Positions 23,534-32,108 of a DNA stretch of 64,000 nt are shown in pieces. A program made the position numbers and the translations under genes. Position 1 is the stretch's first letter. Each line of letters starts with the position of its first letter. Source of the stretch: Catellatospora bangladeshensis. Its GTDB lineage: Bacteria > Actinomycetota > Actinomycetes > Mycobacteriales > Micromonosporaceae. The stretch spans positions 1-64,000 of the forward strand of contig NZ_BONF01000005.1 of assembly GCF_016862575.1 (NCBI RefSeq). Direction: 5' to 3'. The notes under the pieces are model-generated. The model saw only the letters and a list, made by a program, of their open reading frames with translations. It searched no databases and was not told where the DNA came from.

Positions 23534-23579
23534 CGGGGCAAACGCACCGAGTACGAACAGAAAAGGACCACGAACCAGC

Positions 23580-24332
23580 ATGCGCGCCGACTACACCGAG
23601 ATCTTCCAGGACGAGGCGACGGTCGAGAAGTACGAGCACGTCGTATACGCCCCGGACAGCTATTCCTCGGCGATAAATCGGCGCCAGCGCGCCTACCTGC
23701 GGCGCCTGGCCAAACGGGCGTTCCCCTACCGGCGCCCGGTGCAGCACGACTTCGCCTGCGGCACCGGCCGCGCCATCCGCATCCTGCACGGGCTGGTCCG
23801 CGGCGCGCACGGCTACGACACGTCGGCCGCGATGCTGTCCAAGGCCGAGGAGGTCGGCGCGTACGCCGAACTGCACCTGGTCGAGGCCGCGGGCGAGGTG
23901 CCCGAGCCCGCCCCCACCGAGATCCCGGCCCTGGTCACCATCTTCCGGCTGCTGCTCAACGTGGACAACGAGGTGCGCGAGCGGGCCATCGCGTTCGGCG
24001 CGAAGGTGCTGCCCAACTACGACGCCGGGCTGCTCGTGGTGGAGAACCACGGCAACCGCCACTCGCTGCGCCACCTGCGCCACCAGCGGCACGCGGGCTC
24101 GCCGTGGTTCGCCGAGCTGGACCACACCGAGGTCGCCGAGCTGCTCGACCGGCACGGCTTCACCATCGTCGAGCAGCGCGGCTTCGCACTGTTCACGCAG
24201 GGCTGGTACGGCCGCCGCGGGCTGCGCACCCTGGCCCGCCTCGTGGACGACCTCGTCGCCCGCACCGGCTGGGGCGGCACCTGGGCCGTGAACGTGCTCT
24301 ACGTCGCCCGGCGCACCCGGAACGTCGACTGA
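23580..24332 (+). CDS. Class I SAM-dependent methyltransferase
   Basis: A 250-residue methyltransferase. Motif I is HDFACGTGRA (residues 56-65), followed by GYDTSAAML (motif II) and ALVTIFRLLLNV (post II). It would methylate a sugar or polymer end in the exopolysaccharide pathway; the acceptor is unknown. AAAAGGA upstream of the ATG at 23580 serves as ribosome site. It is one base before the lipoprotein glycosidase gene and clearly co-transcribed. Confidence 0.85.
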   Translation: MRADYTEIFQDEATVEKYEHVVYAPDSYSSAINRRQRAYLRRLAKRAFPYRRPVQHDFACGTGRAIRILHGLVRGAHGYDTSAAMLSKAEEVGAYAELHLVEAAGEVPEPAPTEIPALVTIFRLLLNVDNEVRERAIAFGAKVLPNYDAGLLVVENHGNRHSLRHLRHQRHAGSPWFAELDHTEVAELLDRHGFTIVEQRGFALFTQGWYGRRGLRTLARLVDDLVARTGWGGTWAVNVLYVARRTRNVD

Positions 24333-24333
24333 C

Positions 24334-25359
24334 ATGCCGGTCGGCCGAGGCGGCGCAGCGGGCCGCCTGCTGCGGATCCTGTCCGGGGTGGCCGCCGTGG
24401 CTCTGCTGGCCACGTGCGGCTCCCCGCCCCGGGCCGACCGGGGCATCGCGGTCGCCCCGTCCGGGCCCGCCGGCACCCGCCCGCCGCTGGCCTCCGGCGG
24501 CCCGGTCGCCGCGCCGCCGTCCGGAGCGCTGCTCGGGGCCTGGGTGCGGCCGGCGAGCCTCACCCAGGCCGGGCGGGTCACCGGCGTGCTGGACTTCGAG
24601 CGCGACCTCGGCCGCAGGCTGGACATCGTGCACACGTACCGGCGGCTGCGCGAGGAATTCGGCACCAGCTCCGACCGGACCTTCCTCAAATCCGGCGCCA
24701 CCCTGATGTTCAGCTGGACCGGCGGCCCCAGCGCCGAGGTGCTGCTCGGCGAGCACGACGAGCTGATCCGCGAACGTGCCCGCCAGTCCCGCGACCTGGG
24801 CACGCCTGTGCTGCTCCGGCTCCGCTGGGAGATGGACCGCCCCAACCTGCTCGCCGAGGTCGGCTCCCCCGACGAGTACGTCGCCGCCTGGCGGCACACC
24901 CGCGAGCTTTTCGCCGCCGAGGGCGCGGACAACGTCTCCTGGGTCTGGTGCCCCACCGAGCAGGGCTTCGCCACCGGCCGCGCCCAGGACTTCTACCCCG
25001 GCGACGACCAGGTCGACTGGACCTGCGCCGACGTCTACGCCGGCAGCACCCTGACCCCCATCGCCGACCTCCTGGAGCCCTTCCTCCACTGGGCCGCCGC
25101 CCGCCCCCACCCCATCATGATCGGCGAGTACGGCGTCTCCCGCGCCTGGACCGCCCCCCAGCGCGCCGACTGGCTCTCCGCCGCCCACCACGTCTTCCGC
25201 ACCAACACCCAGATCAAAGCGGTCCTCTACTTCGAATCCAACCCCGACAACCGCACCCCCGCCGGCGAGTTCGCCCTCCGCCCCGACCCCACCCCCTTCG
25301 CCGCCTTCCACACCACCGCCCACGACCCCTGGTTCAACCCCCACCCCGAACCCCGTTGA
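24334..25359 (+). CDS. GH26-like glycoside hydrolase lipoprotein
   Basis: A 341-residue exported lipoprotein: lipobox LATC (Cys28), a Pro/Ala-rich tether, and a single GH26-like (beta/alpha)8 domain from about residue 65. LRLRWEMD (Glu166) and MIGEYGV (Glu265) fit the acid/base and nucleophile positions. It is a shorter relative of the glycosidase at 13921-16287, sharing the W-x-(A/C)-D-x-Y and ALVYFES/AVLYFES signatures, but without linker or CBM. As last gene of the plus-strand run it may process the polymer at the cell surface. Confidence 0.83.
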   Translation: MPVGRGGAAGRLLRILSGVAAVALLATCGSPPRADRGIAVAPSGPAGTRPPLASGGPVAAPPSGALLGAWVRPASLTQAGRVTGVLDFERDLGRRLDIVHTYRRLREEFGTSSDRTFLKSGATLMFSWTGGPSAEVLLGEHDELIRERARQSRDLGTPVLLRLRWEMDRPNLLAEVGSPDEYVAAWRHTRELFAAEGADNVSWVWCPTEQGFATGRAQDFYPGDDQVDWTCADVYAGSTLTPIADLLEPFLHWAAARPHPIMIGEYGVSRAWTAPQRADWLSAAHHVFRTNTQIKAVLYFESNPDNRTPAGEFALRPDPTPFAAFHTTAHDPWFNPHPEPR

Positions 25360-25467
25360 TCATGAACTTATGGACGTGTTCGACGGCGTGTCCCGACCCT
25401 GTCACCGTGATCGCCGGCGCGAACGGTGGTCCCACCCGCGTAGCAACGGTGGAGATCGCTGTCTTGT

Positions 25468-25500
25468 GTCAGAAGGTGCAGCTGGGCTGCATCTTGTGAC
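25468..25500. terminator. Inverted repeat between convergent genes
   Basis: Arms 25468-25482 and 25486-25500 match at 13 of 15 positions with a 3-base loop. It lies in the 197-bp gap between the convergent glycosidase and Uma2 genes and probably terminates one or both. Confidence 0.5.
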
Positions 25501-25556
25501 ATGAGCTGGCGATCATGAGGCGGTGGGCGGCACCCCGCGCCCACGGAGACAGTTCT

Positions 25557-26156
25557 TCAGCGGGCGAGCAGGTCCGCCGGGTCGAAGTCGGCGGCGAAAG
25601 GCTCCGCCATCTGCATACGCTGGCCGGACACTGCCCGGGTGACCAGCTCATACCGGCCGTCGACCAGGCGGCGCAGCTCCACCACGGCGAGATCCCGGGC
25701 GTCGTCGAGCTCGACGGTCATGAACCAGGCGATGCCCTGCTGCAGGCAGGCGGCGGGCTTGTTGACGTGGTCCCGCCGCACGCTCGACGGGCTGACGAAC
25801 TCGACCACCATCACGCAGTGCTCGGCAGCCACCCAGGTGCCGCGCTGCGGGCTGTCCAGCACCGTCAGATCCGGCTGGATCCAGCGGTCGAGCGCACCCA
25901 TCGTCAGGGTGACCGTGCCGTAGACGTAGTAGCCGGCTTCCCGTGCGCCTGCGCGAAACGCCGCAGCCAGCTCGATCGCACCGTATGAATTGCGTGCGGC
26001 CTCGTATGGAGACATGAACAGTTTCCCGTCCCAGCACTCGTACTTCACCAGAGGAAGTCCCGGGATGGGCAGGTAGCGCTCGGCCACCTCGACGGTCCAC
26101 ATGCCATCAAGATCGATCAACGGATCGAACGGGTGGCCACTCTCCACGTCCGTCAC
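25557..26156 (-). CDS. Uma2-family (DUF820) putative nuclease
   Basis: A 199-residue protein of the Uma2 family with a PD-(D/E)xK-type core: PDLTVLD (Asp96), VVEFVSPSS (Glu119) and RRDHVNKP (Asp129, Lys133). The family is widespread and often multicopy in actinobacteria and cyanobacteria; the biological role is not settled, though the fold is that of restriction-type nucleases. It is on the opposite strand inside the exopolysaccharide region and its DNA looks somewhat less GC-rich than its neighbours, suggesting later insertion. Confidence 0.85.
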   Translation of the reverse strand: MTDVESGHPFDPLIDLDGMWTVEVAERYLPIPGLPLVKYECWDGKLFMSPYEAARNSYGAIELAAAFRAGAREAGYYVYGTVTLTMGALDRWIQPDLTVLDSPQRGTWVAAEHCVMVVEFVSPSSVRRDHVNKPAACLQQGIAWFMTVELDDARDLAVVELRRLVDGRYELVTRAVSGQRMQMAEPFAADFDPADLLAR

Positions 26157-26276
26157 CTGCTGATTCGCAAACCTCTCGACCGTTGCTGCAATATCGATCC
26201 CTCCCCAGGGTCACCACCAGCGTAGTGCCCCCGGTCCGGGCTGAACAGCACCGTGGCGCAACTTAATCGATTAGGT

Positions 26277-26329
26277 GTTAAGAAGGGCACCTTCCTCTAC
26301 GAATAGCGTTAAGAAGGTGCCCTTCCTTA
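26277..26329. repeat. KGTFL palindromic repeat, copy B
   Basis: Same unit as at 13868. It starts directly at the TAA stop of the TagA-type gene (26327-26329), consistent with a terminator role. Confidence 0.85.
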
Positions 26330-27133
26330 CTTGCGGCGGAGGGCGGAGGTGGCGAGGAGGCGGGCGGCGTAGGGGAGGTCGTGGACGAGGTAGCGGCCGG
26401 CCAGGCGGCCGGGCTCCTGGGCCAGGCGGTGGGCCCACTCGAGGCCGCTGCGCTGCATCCAGATGGGGGCGCGGTGCAGCTCGCCGGCGACGAAGCCGAT
26501 GGCCGCGCCGCAGCCGATGAACCAGCTGAACGGCAGCTCGGCGCGCAGGTCCGAGATGACGCGCTCCTGCTTGGGGAAGCCGAGGCCGACGAAGACGAAG
26601 TCGGGCTTGGCCTCGATCACGTCGGTGTACACCTGCGCGCACGTCTCCGGGTCGAGGTCGAACCCGAACGGCGGCGCGACCTGACCGGCGATGCGCAGCC
26701 CGGGGCACCCGGCGGCGAGCACGGAGGCGGCCTTGACCGCGCCGTCCATGCCGGTCTCGTCGGCGGGCGAGCCGCCGAGCAGGTAGACGGAGCGGCGGGC
26801 CCGGCCGAGGGCGGCGCTGAGGGTCCAGATGAGACCGGAGCCGGTCACCCGTTCGGGGAGCGGGGTGCGGGCGAGCCTGCTGGCCCAGACCAGCGGCATG
26901 CCGTCGGCGACCACGAGCGTGGCGTCCTCCAGGAAGCCGCGCACCTCGGCGGCGCGCACCCCGCGGCCGGTGGCCAGCCGCATGATGTCGACGTTCGGGG
27001 TGAGGATGCGGCCGCCGTCGCCGCGTTCGAGCGCGGCGAGCACCCGGTCGGCCACGGTCTCCTCGGTGACCGCGTCGAACCAGGTGCCGGCGAGGCGGAC
27101 CCGGCGGCCATAGACAGTCCCCGTAAAAGACAC
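26327..27133 (-). CDS. WecG/TagA/CpsF-family glycosyltransferase
   Basis: A 268-residue membrane-associated glycosyltransferase that transfers a sugar (typically N-acetylmannosamine or its acid) to a lipid-linked primer. Signatures: TPNVDIMRLA (from residue 45), VADGMPLVW (Asp77), YLLGGSP, VGLGFPKQE, and the C-terminal ERxAP-like stretch RAPIWMQRSGLEWAHRLAQE. The start is uncertain; I use the GTG at 27133, giving family-like length, but it lacks a ribosome site and a TATTGT box a few bases upstream makes a leaderless transcript possible. It is divergent from the second sulfotransferase. Confidence 0.87.
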   Translation of the reverse strand: MSFTGTVYGRRVRLAGTWFDAVTEETVADRVLAALERGDGGRILTPNVDIMRLATGRGVRAAEVRGFLEDATLVVADGMPLVWASRLARTPLPERVTGSGLIWTLSAALGRARRSVYLLGGSPADETGMDGAVKAASVLAAGCPGLRIAGQVAPPFGFDLDPETCAQVYTDVIEAKPDFVFVGLGFPKQERVISDLRAELPFSWFIGCGAAIGFVAGELHRAPIWMQRSGLEWAHRLAQEPGRLAGRYLVHDLPYAARLLATSALRRK

Positions 27134-27218
27134 GAAATCAGACAATACAGACCAAGTAGGCGGTTCGGTCGTTATGCCGTACGAGCGCGTCACGCCGTGG
27201 CGCGGCAGTGGGGGATGT

Positions 27219-28181
27219 ATGGCAACCAGGGTTCTCTTCGTCGGTGGGCTGGGCCGTAGCGGCACGACCCTGATCGAGCGGGTGCTGGGCGAGCTGCCCG
27301 GCGTCTGCGCCCTGGGCGAGATCGTCCATCTCTGGCAGCGCGACGTACGCGACGACGAGCGCTGCGGCTGCGGCGACCGGTTCAGCCGCTGCGACTTCTG
27401 GCAGCGCGTCGGGCACGCCGCGTTCGGCGGCTGGCACCGGGTCGACGTACACCGCATCCTGGCCCTGCGCGACCTGGTCGAGCGCACCCGGCACATCCCG
27501 CGGCTGGCCGGCTCGGCCCGCCTGGTCGGCGACTTCACCGCGCTGGTCACCGAGTACGCCGGCTACTACGCGAAGATCTACGCCGCGGCGGCCACCGTGT
27601 CCGAGGCGAACGTGGTGATCGACTCGTCCAAGCACAGCGCGCTGGCGCACTGCCTGCGCTGGTCGGACGAGGTGGACCTGCGCGTGCTGCACGTGGTGCG
27701 GGACGCGCGCGGCGTGGCGTACTCCTGGACCAAGACGGTGTCCCGGCCGGAGACCGACGGCTCCGAGGAGATGACCCGCTACGCGCCGACCCGCAGCGCG
27801 CTGCTGTGGAACGCGCACAACGCCGCGTTCGGGCTGCTGCGGCGGCGGGGCGTACCGGTGCGCCGGGTGCGCTACGAGGAGTTCCTGGCCCGGCCGCGCA
27901 ACACGGTGCGCCGGGTCGCCGCGTTCATGGGCATGGACCCGTCCGTGATGGACCTGGGTTTCCTGCACGACGACGCCGTCGAGCTGTCCCGCGGCCACAG
28001 CGCCGCGGGCAACCCGATGCGCTTCACGGTCGGGCGCATCGAGCTGCGCCGCGACGACGCCTGGCGGCGGCAGCTCCCGCCGCGCCAGCGCGCCCTGGTC
28101 GGGGCCGTCTGCGCGCCGCTGCTGCGGGCGTACGGCTACCCGCTGAGCAGCAACGCCGAGATCGTAGGAGCGCACCGATGA
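27219..28181 (+). CDS. PAPS-dependent sulfotransferase, second copy
   Basis: A 320-residue sulfotransferase with a 5'-phosphosulfate loop GGLGRSGTT (9-17) and 3'-phosphate site VLHVVRDARGVAYSW (Arg161, Ser169). A cluster of cysteines (CGCGDRFSRCDF, 49-60) resembles the sulfotransferase subgroup that carries a CxCG insertion. I use the ATG at 27219, with GGGGG five bases upstream. It is only distantly similar to the sulfotransferase at 21057, so two different positions may be sulfated. It overlaps the next gene by 4 bp. Confidence 0.88.
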   Translation: MATRVLFVGGLGRSGTTLIERVLGELPGVCALGEIVHLWQRDVRDDERCGCGDRFSRCDFWQRVGHAAFGGWHRVDVHRILALRDLVERTRHIPRLAGSARLVGDFTALVTEYAGYYAKIYAAAATVSEANVVIDSSKHSALAHCLRWSDEVDLRVLHVVRDARGVAYSWTKTVSRPETDGSEEMTRYAPTRSALLWNAHNAAFGLLRRRGVPVRRVRYEEFLARPRNTVRRVAAFMGMDPSVMDLGFLHDDAVELSRGHSAAGNPMRFTVGRIELRRDDAWRRQLPPRQRALVGAVCAPLLRAYGYPLSSNAEIVGAHR

Positions 28182-29215
28182 AGCTCAAGACCAACAGCGG
28201 ACGGTTCGACGGCAGCCGGGGCGCGCGCCCGGCGGCGGCCACGGCGCACCCGTCCGCCACGACCGGCACCGCCGTGCTCGGCGAGACGCCCGGCTCACGC
28301 GACTGGCCCGCCGTCGGCGTGGTCATCCCCACCCGCAACCGCCCGGAGCTGCTGCGCAAAGCCCTGGATGCGGTACGCGCACAGGACTACCCCGGGCCGC
28401 TGCGCGTGCTCGTGGTCTTCGACCAGGCCGAGCCGGACCCGTCGCTCGCCGCCGACGGCGGGCGGCCGGTGCTGGTGGTGGCCAACGCGCGCCAGGCCGG
28501 GCTGGCCGGGGCGCGCAACACCGGCATCACCGCGCTGGACACCGAGCTGGTCGCGTTCTGCGACGACGACGACGTCTGGCACCCCGCCAAGCTGCGCCGC
28601 CAGGTGGACGCGCTGGTGCGTACGCCCGCCGCGCAGTTCTCGACGTGTGCGATCGAGGTGGAGTTCGAGGGAGCCGCGCACCCGCGGCTGGCCGGGACCG
28701 ACCTGGTGACCGTGGACCACCTAGCGCGCAGCCGGATGTCGATGCTGCACTCGTCGGGCTTCCTCGCCCGGCGCGAGGCGCTGCTGGCGGACGGGGCGAT
28801 CGGGCCGGTCTCCGAGGACGCGCCCGGCAGCCAGAACGAGGACTGGGACCTGCTGCTGCGGGCCGCCCGGCGGCACCCGATCGTGCACGTGGACGAGCCG
28901 CTGGTGCGGGTGCTCTGGGGGCGCAGCAGCTTCTACGCGTACGAGTACGCCACGAAGATCTCGTCGTTGCGCTGGATGATGGCCCGCCACCCGGAGATCT
29001 CCGGCTGCCGCCCCGGCGCGGCCCGGGTCTACGGCCAGCTCGCCTGCTGGTCGGCCGCGGCCGGCGACCGCCGCCAGGCCTGGCGCTGGACCCGGGAGAC
29101 CGTCCGCAACAACTGGCGCGAACCCCGCGCCGCCATCGCCTTGGCCGCCCTCACCGGCGCCGTCAAGGTGGAGACCGTCCTGACGGCGCTGCACCGCCGC
29201 GGCCACGGCATCTGA
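28178..29215 (+). CDS. Family 2 glycosyltransferase
   Basis: A 345-residue GT-A glycosyltransferase. The first ~45 residues are low in order; then VGVVIPTRNRPELLRKAL (from 47), the metal/nucleotide motif CDDDDVW (128-134), and the acceptor-side EDWDLLLRA. It would add a sugar to the lipid-linked repeat unit. The ATG overlaps the sulfotransferase stop (ATGA), so the two are translated together. Confidence 0.88.
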   Translation: MKLKTNSGRFDGSRGARPAAATAHPSATTGTAVLGETPGSRDWPAVGVVIPTRNRPELLRKALDAVRAQDYPGPLRVLVVFDQAEPDPSLAADGGRPVLVVANARQAGLAGARNTGITALDTELVAFCDDDDVWHPAKLRRQVDALVRTPAAQFSTCAIEVEFEGAAHPRLAGTDLVTVDHLARSRMSMLHSSGFLARREALLADGAIGPVSEDAPGSQNEDWDLLLRAARRHPIVHVDEPLVRVLWGRSSFYAYEYATKISSLRWMMARHPEISGCRPGAARVYGQLACWSAAAGDRRQAWRWTRETVRNNWREPRAAIALAALTGAVKVETVLTALHRRGHGI

Positions 29216-29353
29216 ACGCGTTCCCACACGCCTGCTCACCAGCCGTCAGGCCCGCACACGCCGCAACTCTCGAAGACCCGCGCCCTCGCCCAGCAGGCAG
29301 GGCACAGGTCTTGGACAGTCGCGCCCGCGAACGGAGCGCGGGCGGGCGTTGCC

Positions 29354-29425
29354 GATGGGCGGTCGCGTAGGATACGGTGTTGACTCTTGTTGGATTTCGG
29401 TGAGTTGGCATCGTGAGGAGGCGGG
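29354..29425 (+). promoter_or_regulatory. Possible promoter of the regulator-galT pair
   Basis: TTGCCG (29348-29353) and TACGGT (29372-29377), 18 bases apart, resemble -35/-10 boxes. A G/C-rich hairpin (CGCCCGCG...CGCGGGCG, about 29325-29347) just upstream may end the glycosyltransferase transcript. A good GAGGAGG ribosome site precedes the GTG at 29426. Confidence 0.35.
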
Positions 29426-30181
29426 GTGCTCGCGCCGCAGCGACAGCAGGTGATCCTGGCCCAGGTGCGCCGGGCGGGCGGTGTCCGCGTCGCCGACCTG
29501 GTCGCCGAGCTGGGCGTCTCCGACATGACCATCCGCCGCGACCTGGAGGTGCTGGCCGAGCGCGGGCTGGTGATCAAGGTGCACGGCGGGGCCACCGCTC
29601 CCCCGTCCGGCGTCGCCGACGAGCCCGGCTTCGCGGCCAAGGCCGAGCGCCAGCGTACCGAGAAGGCGAAGCTCGCCGAAGCGGCGGCCGCACACGTGAA
29701 CCCGGGCAGCGCGATCGCGCTCTCGGCCGGCACCACCACCGTGCGGCTCGCCCAGCGGCTCATCGAGGTGCCGGGGCTGACCGTGGTCACCAACTCGATC
29801 CCGGTCGCCGACGTCTTCTACCGCTCCGGCCGCCCGGACCAGACCGTGGTGCTCACCGGCGGCACGCGCACCCCGTCCGACGCCCTGGTCGGCCCGATCG
29901 CCGTGGCCTCGCTGCGCGACCTGCACGTCGACCAGCTCTTTCTCGGCGTGCACGGGCTCAGCGTGGACGCCGGGCTGACCACGCCGAACCTGCTGGAGGC
30001 GGAGACGAACCGGGCGCTCATCGCGGCCACCCGCCGCCTGGTGGTGCTGGCCGACCACACCAAGTGGGAGACGCTCGGCATCGCCTCCATCTGCCCGCTC
30101 AGCGCCGTCGACCTGCTGATCACCGACGCCGCGCCGCCCGTCGACGTCAGCGAGCTCACCGCCGTGGAGATGACCGCATGA
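29426..30181 (+). CDS. DeoR/GlpR-family transcriptional regulator
   Basis: A 251-residue repressor-type protein. The N-terminal helix-turn-helix VADLVAELGVSDMTIRRDLEVLAERGLVIKVHGGA (about 23-57) is the DeoR signature; the C-terminal DeoRC domain contains the sugar-phosphate-binding GTTTVRLAQ and (D)HTKW motifs. It overlaps galT by 4 bp, so it probably regulates its own operon in response to a galactose-related phosphate, although the effector is unknown. Confidence 0.9.
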   Translation: MLAPQRQQVILAQVRRAGGVRVADLVAELGVSDMTIRRDLEVLAERGLVIKVHGGATAPPSGVADEPGFAAKAERQRTEKAKLAEAAAAHVNPGSAIALSAGTTTVRLAQRLIEVPGLTVVTNSIPVADVFYRSGRPDQTVVLTGGTRTPSDALVGPIAVASLRDLHVDQLFLGVHGLSVDAGLTTPNLLEAETNRALIAATRRLVVLADHTKWETLGIASICPLSAVDLLITDAAPPVDVSELTAVEMTA

Positions 30182-31206
30182 AGCGCACCAGCACCACCCT
30201 GGCCGACGGCCGCGAGCTGATCTACTTCGACGAGCACGACGACGCCGTACGCGCCACCGTCGACACCCGCGAGCTGCCCCCGCCGCCCCCGCCCGCGCAG
30301 CTGCGCTACGACCCGCTCACCGAGGAGTGGATCGCGATCGCCGCACACCGGCAGACGCGCACGTTCCTCCCGCCGGCCGCGGAGTGCCCGCTGTGCCCGG
30401 CCAAGCCGGAGTTCGCCGGCGAGGTGCCCGCCGACGACTACGACGTGGTGGTGTTCGAGAACCGGTTCCCGTCGTTCTCCGGCGACAGCGGCCGCTGCGA
30501 GGTGGTCTGCTTCTCCCCCGACCACGACTCGTCGTTCAAGGACCTGCCGGTGTCGCGGGTGCGCACGGTGCTCGCGGCGCTGGCCGACCGCACCGCCGAG
30601 CTGTCCGCCCAGCCGGGCGTCGAGCAGGTGTTCTGCTTCGAGAACCGGGGCGTCGAGATCGGCGTGACACTGCACCACCCGCACGGCCAGATCTACGCGT
30701 ACCCGTACGTCACCCCGACCACCCGCCGCTACCTCGACGCCGCCCGCAGGCACCGGGAGCAGGGCAAGGGCAACCTTTACGCCGAGCTGCTGGCCGGAGA
30801 GCGCGCGGCGGGCGAGCGGGTCGTCGCCGCCAACGAGCACTGGACCGCGTTCGTGCCGTACGCGGCGCGCTGGCCGTACGAGATCCACCTCGCCCCGCAC
30901 CGGCAGGTGCCCGACCTGGCCGCGCTCACCGACGACGAGCGCGACGCCTGTGCCCCGCTCTGGTCCGAGCTGACCCGGCGGCTGGACGGGCTGTTCGGGC
31001 TGGACATGCCCTACATCGCGGGCTGGCACCAGGCCCCGGTGCACGCCGACCGCGACCTCGGTTACCTGCACCTGCGTCTGATCAGCTCGCGCCGGGCCCC
31101 GGGCAAGCTGAAATACCTGGCCGGATCGGAGTCGGCGATGGGCGCGTGGGTGAACGACATCGCGCCGGAGCAGGCGGCGGCTGCGCTGCGGGCGGTTTCC
31201 CTCTAA
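30178..31206 (+). CDS. galT: Galactose-1-phosphate uridylyltransferase
   Basis: A 342-residue Leloir-pathway enzyme exchanging UMP between UDP-glucose and galactose-1-phosphate. The catalytic HPHGQ motif (His167-Pro-His169) and the Zn-type ECPLCP motif are present, and the C-terminal HLRLISS stretch with H-x-x-P(V)H is retained. No galK or galE is beside it. It can feed UDP-galactose to the neighbouring exopolysaccharide locus. Confidence 0.93.
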   Translation: MKRTSTTLADGRELIYFDEHDDAVRATVDTRELPPPPPPAQLRYDPLTEEWIAIAAHRQTRTFLPPAAECPLCPAKPEFAGEVPADDYDVVVFENRFPSFSGDSGRCEVVCFSPDHDSSFKDLPVSRVRTVLAALADRTAELSAQPGVEQVFCFENRGVEIGVTLHHPHGQIYAYPYVTPTTRRYLDAARRHREQGKGNLYAELLAGERAAGERVVAANEHWTAFVPYAARWPYEIHLAPHRQVPDLAALTDDERDACAPLWSELTRRLDGLFGLDMPYIAGWHQAPVHADRDLGYLHLRLISSRRAPGKLKYLAGSESAMGAWVNDIAPEQAAAALRAVSL

Positions 31207-31216
31207 GTTCGTACAT

Positions 31217-32059
31217 GTGAACGAAGTAGAGGTCCTCGGCGTCGAAGTCGCTCCCGGCGTGACCCTGCGCCTGCGCCACCGGGCAGCCGCCGGGATAGGC
31301 ACGCCGTTTCTGCTGGTCCACGGGCTTTCCTCCAACGCCCGGCTGTGGGACGAGGTCGCCGTGGCGCTCGCCGCCGCCGGGCACCCGAGCTGGGCGGTCG
31401 ACCTGCGCGGGCACGGCGAGTCGGACGCGCCCAAGTCCGGATACGACACCGCGACCGCCGCGGACGACCTGGCCGCGGTGATCGATGCGCTCGGCCTGGA
31501 CCGGCCCGTGGTCGCGGGCCAGTCGTGGGGCGGCAACGTGGTGGTGCGGCTGGCCGCCGCGCACCCGAAGCTGCCCGGCGCGGTGGGGCTGGTCGACGGC
31601 GGCTGGATCGACCTGCACAGCGCCTTCCCCGACTGGGAGTCCTGCGAGCGCGTGCTGCGGCCGCAGGACATCGACGGCCGCCCCGCCGACGCCATGCGGC
31701 AGTGGCTGGAGTCGGCGCACGCCGACTGGTCGGCCACGGCCAAGGAGGCGACGCTGGCCAACATGCGGGTCCGCCCCGACGGCACCATGGAGCGCCGCCT
31801 GACCATCCCCCGCCACCTGGACATCCTGCGCTCCATGTGGGACGACCCGCCCGGCCCGGACCTGCCCCGGGTCACCGTCCCCGCGCTGCTGCTGCCCGCG
31901 ACCGGCCCGGACGACGAGCGCGCCGCGCCGGTGCACCGCGCCGCCGCGGCCCTGCCCGCCGCCACCGTGCGCTGGTATCCCGGCAGCGACCACGACCTGC
32001 ACGCGCAGCACCCCGACCTGCTCGCCGCCGACCTGCTGACCCTGGTCCGGGCCGGCTGA
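31217..32059 (+). CDS. Alpha/beta-fold hydrolase
   Basis: A 280-residue hydrolase of the alpha/beta fold: oxyanion HGLSSN (35-40), nucleophile elbow GQSWGG (Ser103), an acidic segment TGPDDE and the C-terminal DHDLH supplying the catalytic His. The substrate cannot be named. The GTG at 31217 lies 10 bases after galT and has no clear ribosome site, so coupling to galT or another start is possible. Confidence 0.85.
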   Translation: MNEVEVLGVEVAPGVTLRLRHRAAAGIGTPFLLVHGLSSNARLWDEVAVALAAAGHPSWAVDLRGHGESDAPKSGYDTATAADDLAAVIDALGLDRPVVAGQSWGGNVVVRLAAAHPKLPGAVGLVDGGWIDLHSAFPDWESCERVLRPQDIDGRPADAMRQWLESAHADWSATAKEATLANMRVRPDGTMERRLTIPRHLDILRSMWDDPPGPDLPRVTVPALLLPATGPDDERAAPVHRAAAALPAATVRWYPGSDHDLHAQHPDLLAADLLTLVRAG

Positions 32060-32108
32060 CCGCGGCGGACTCCGTCCGCGCCCCTGACCGGCGCAGCGAG
32101 GAGAAGGC

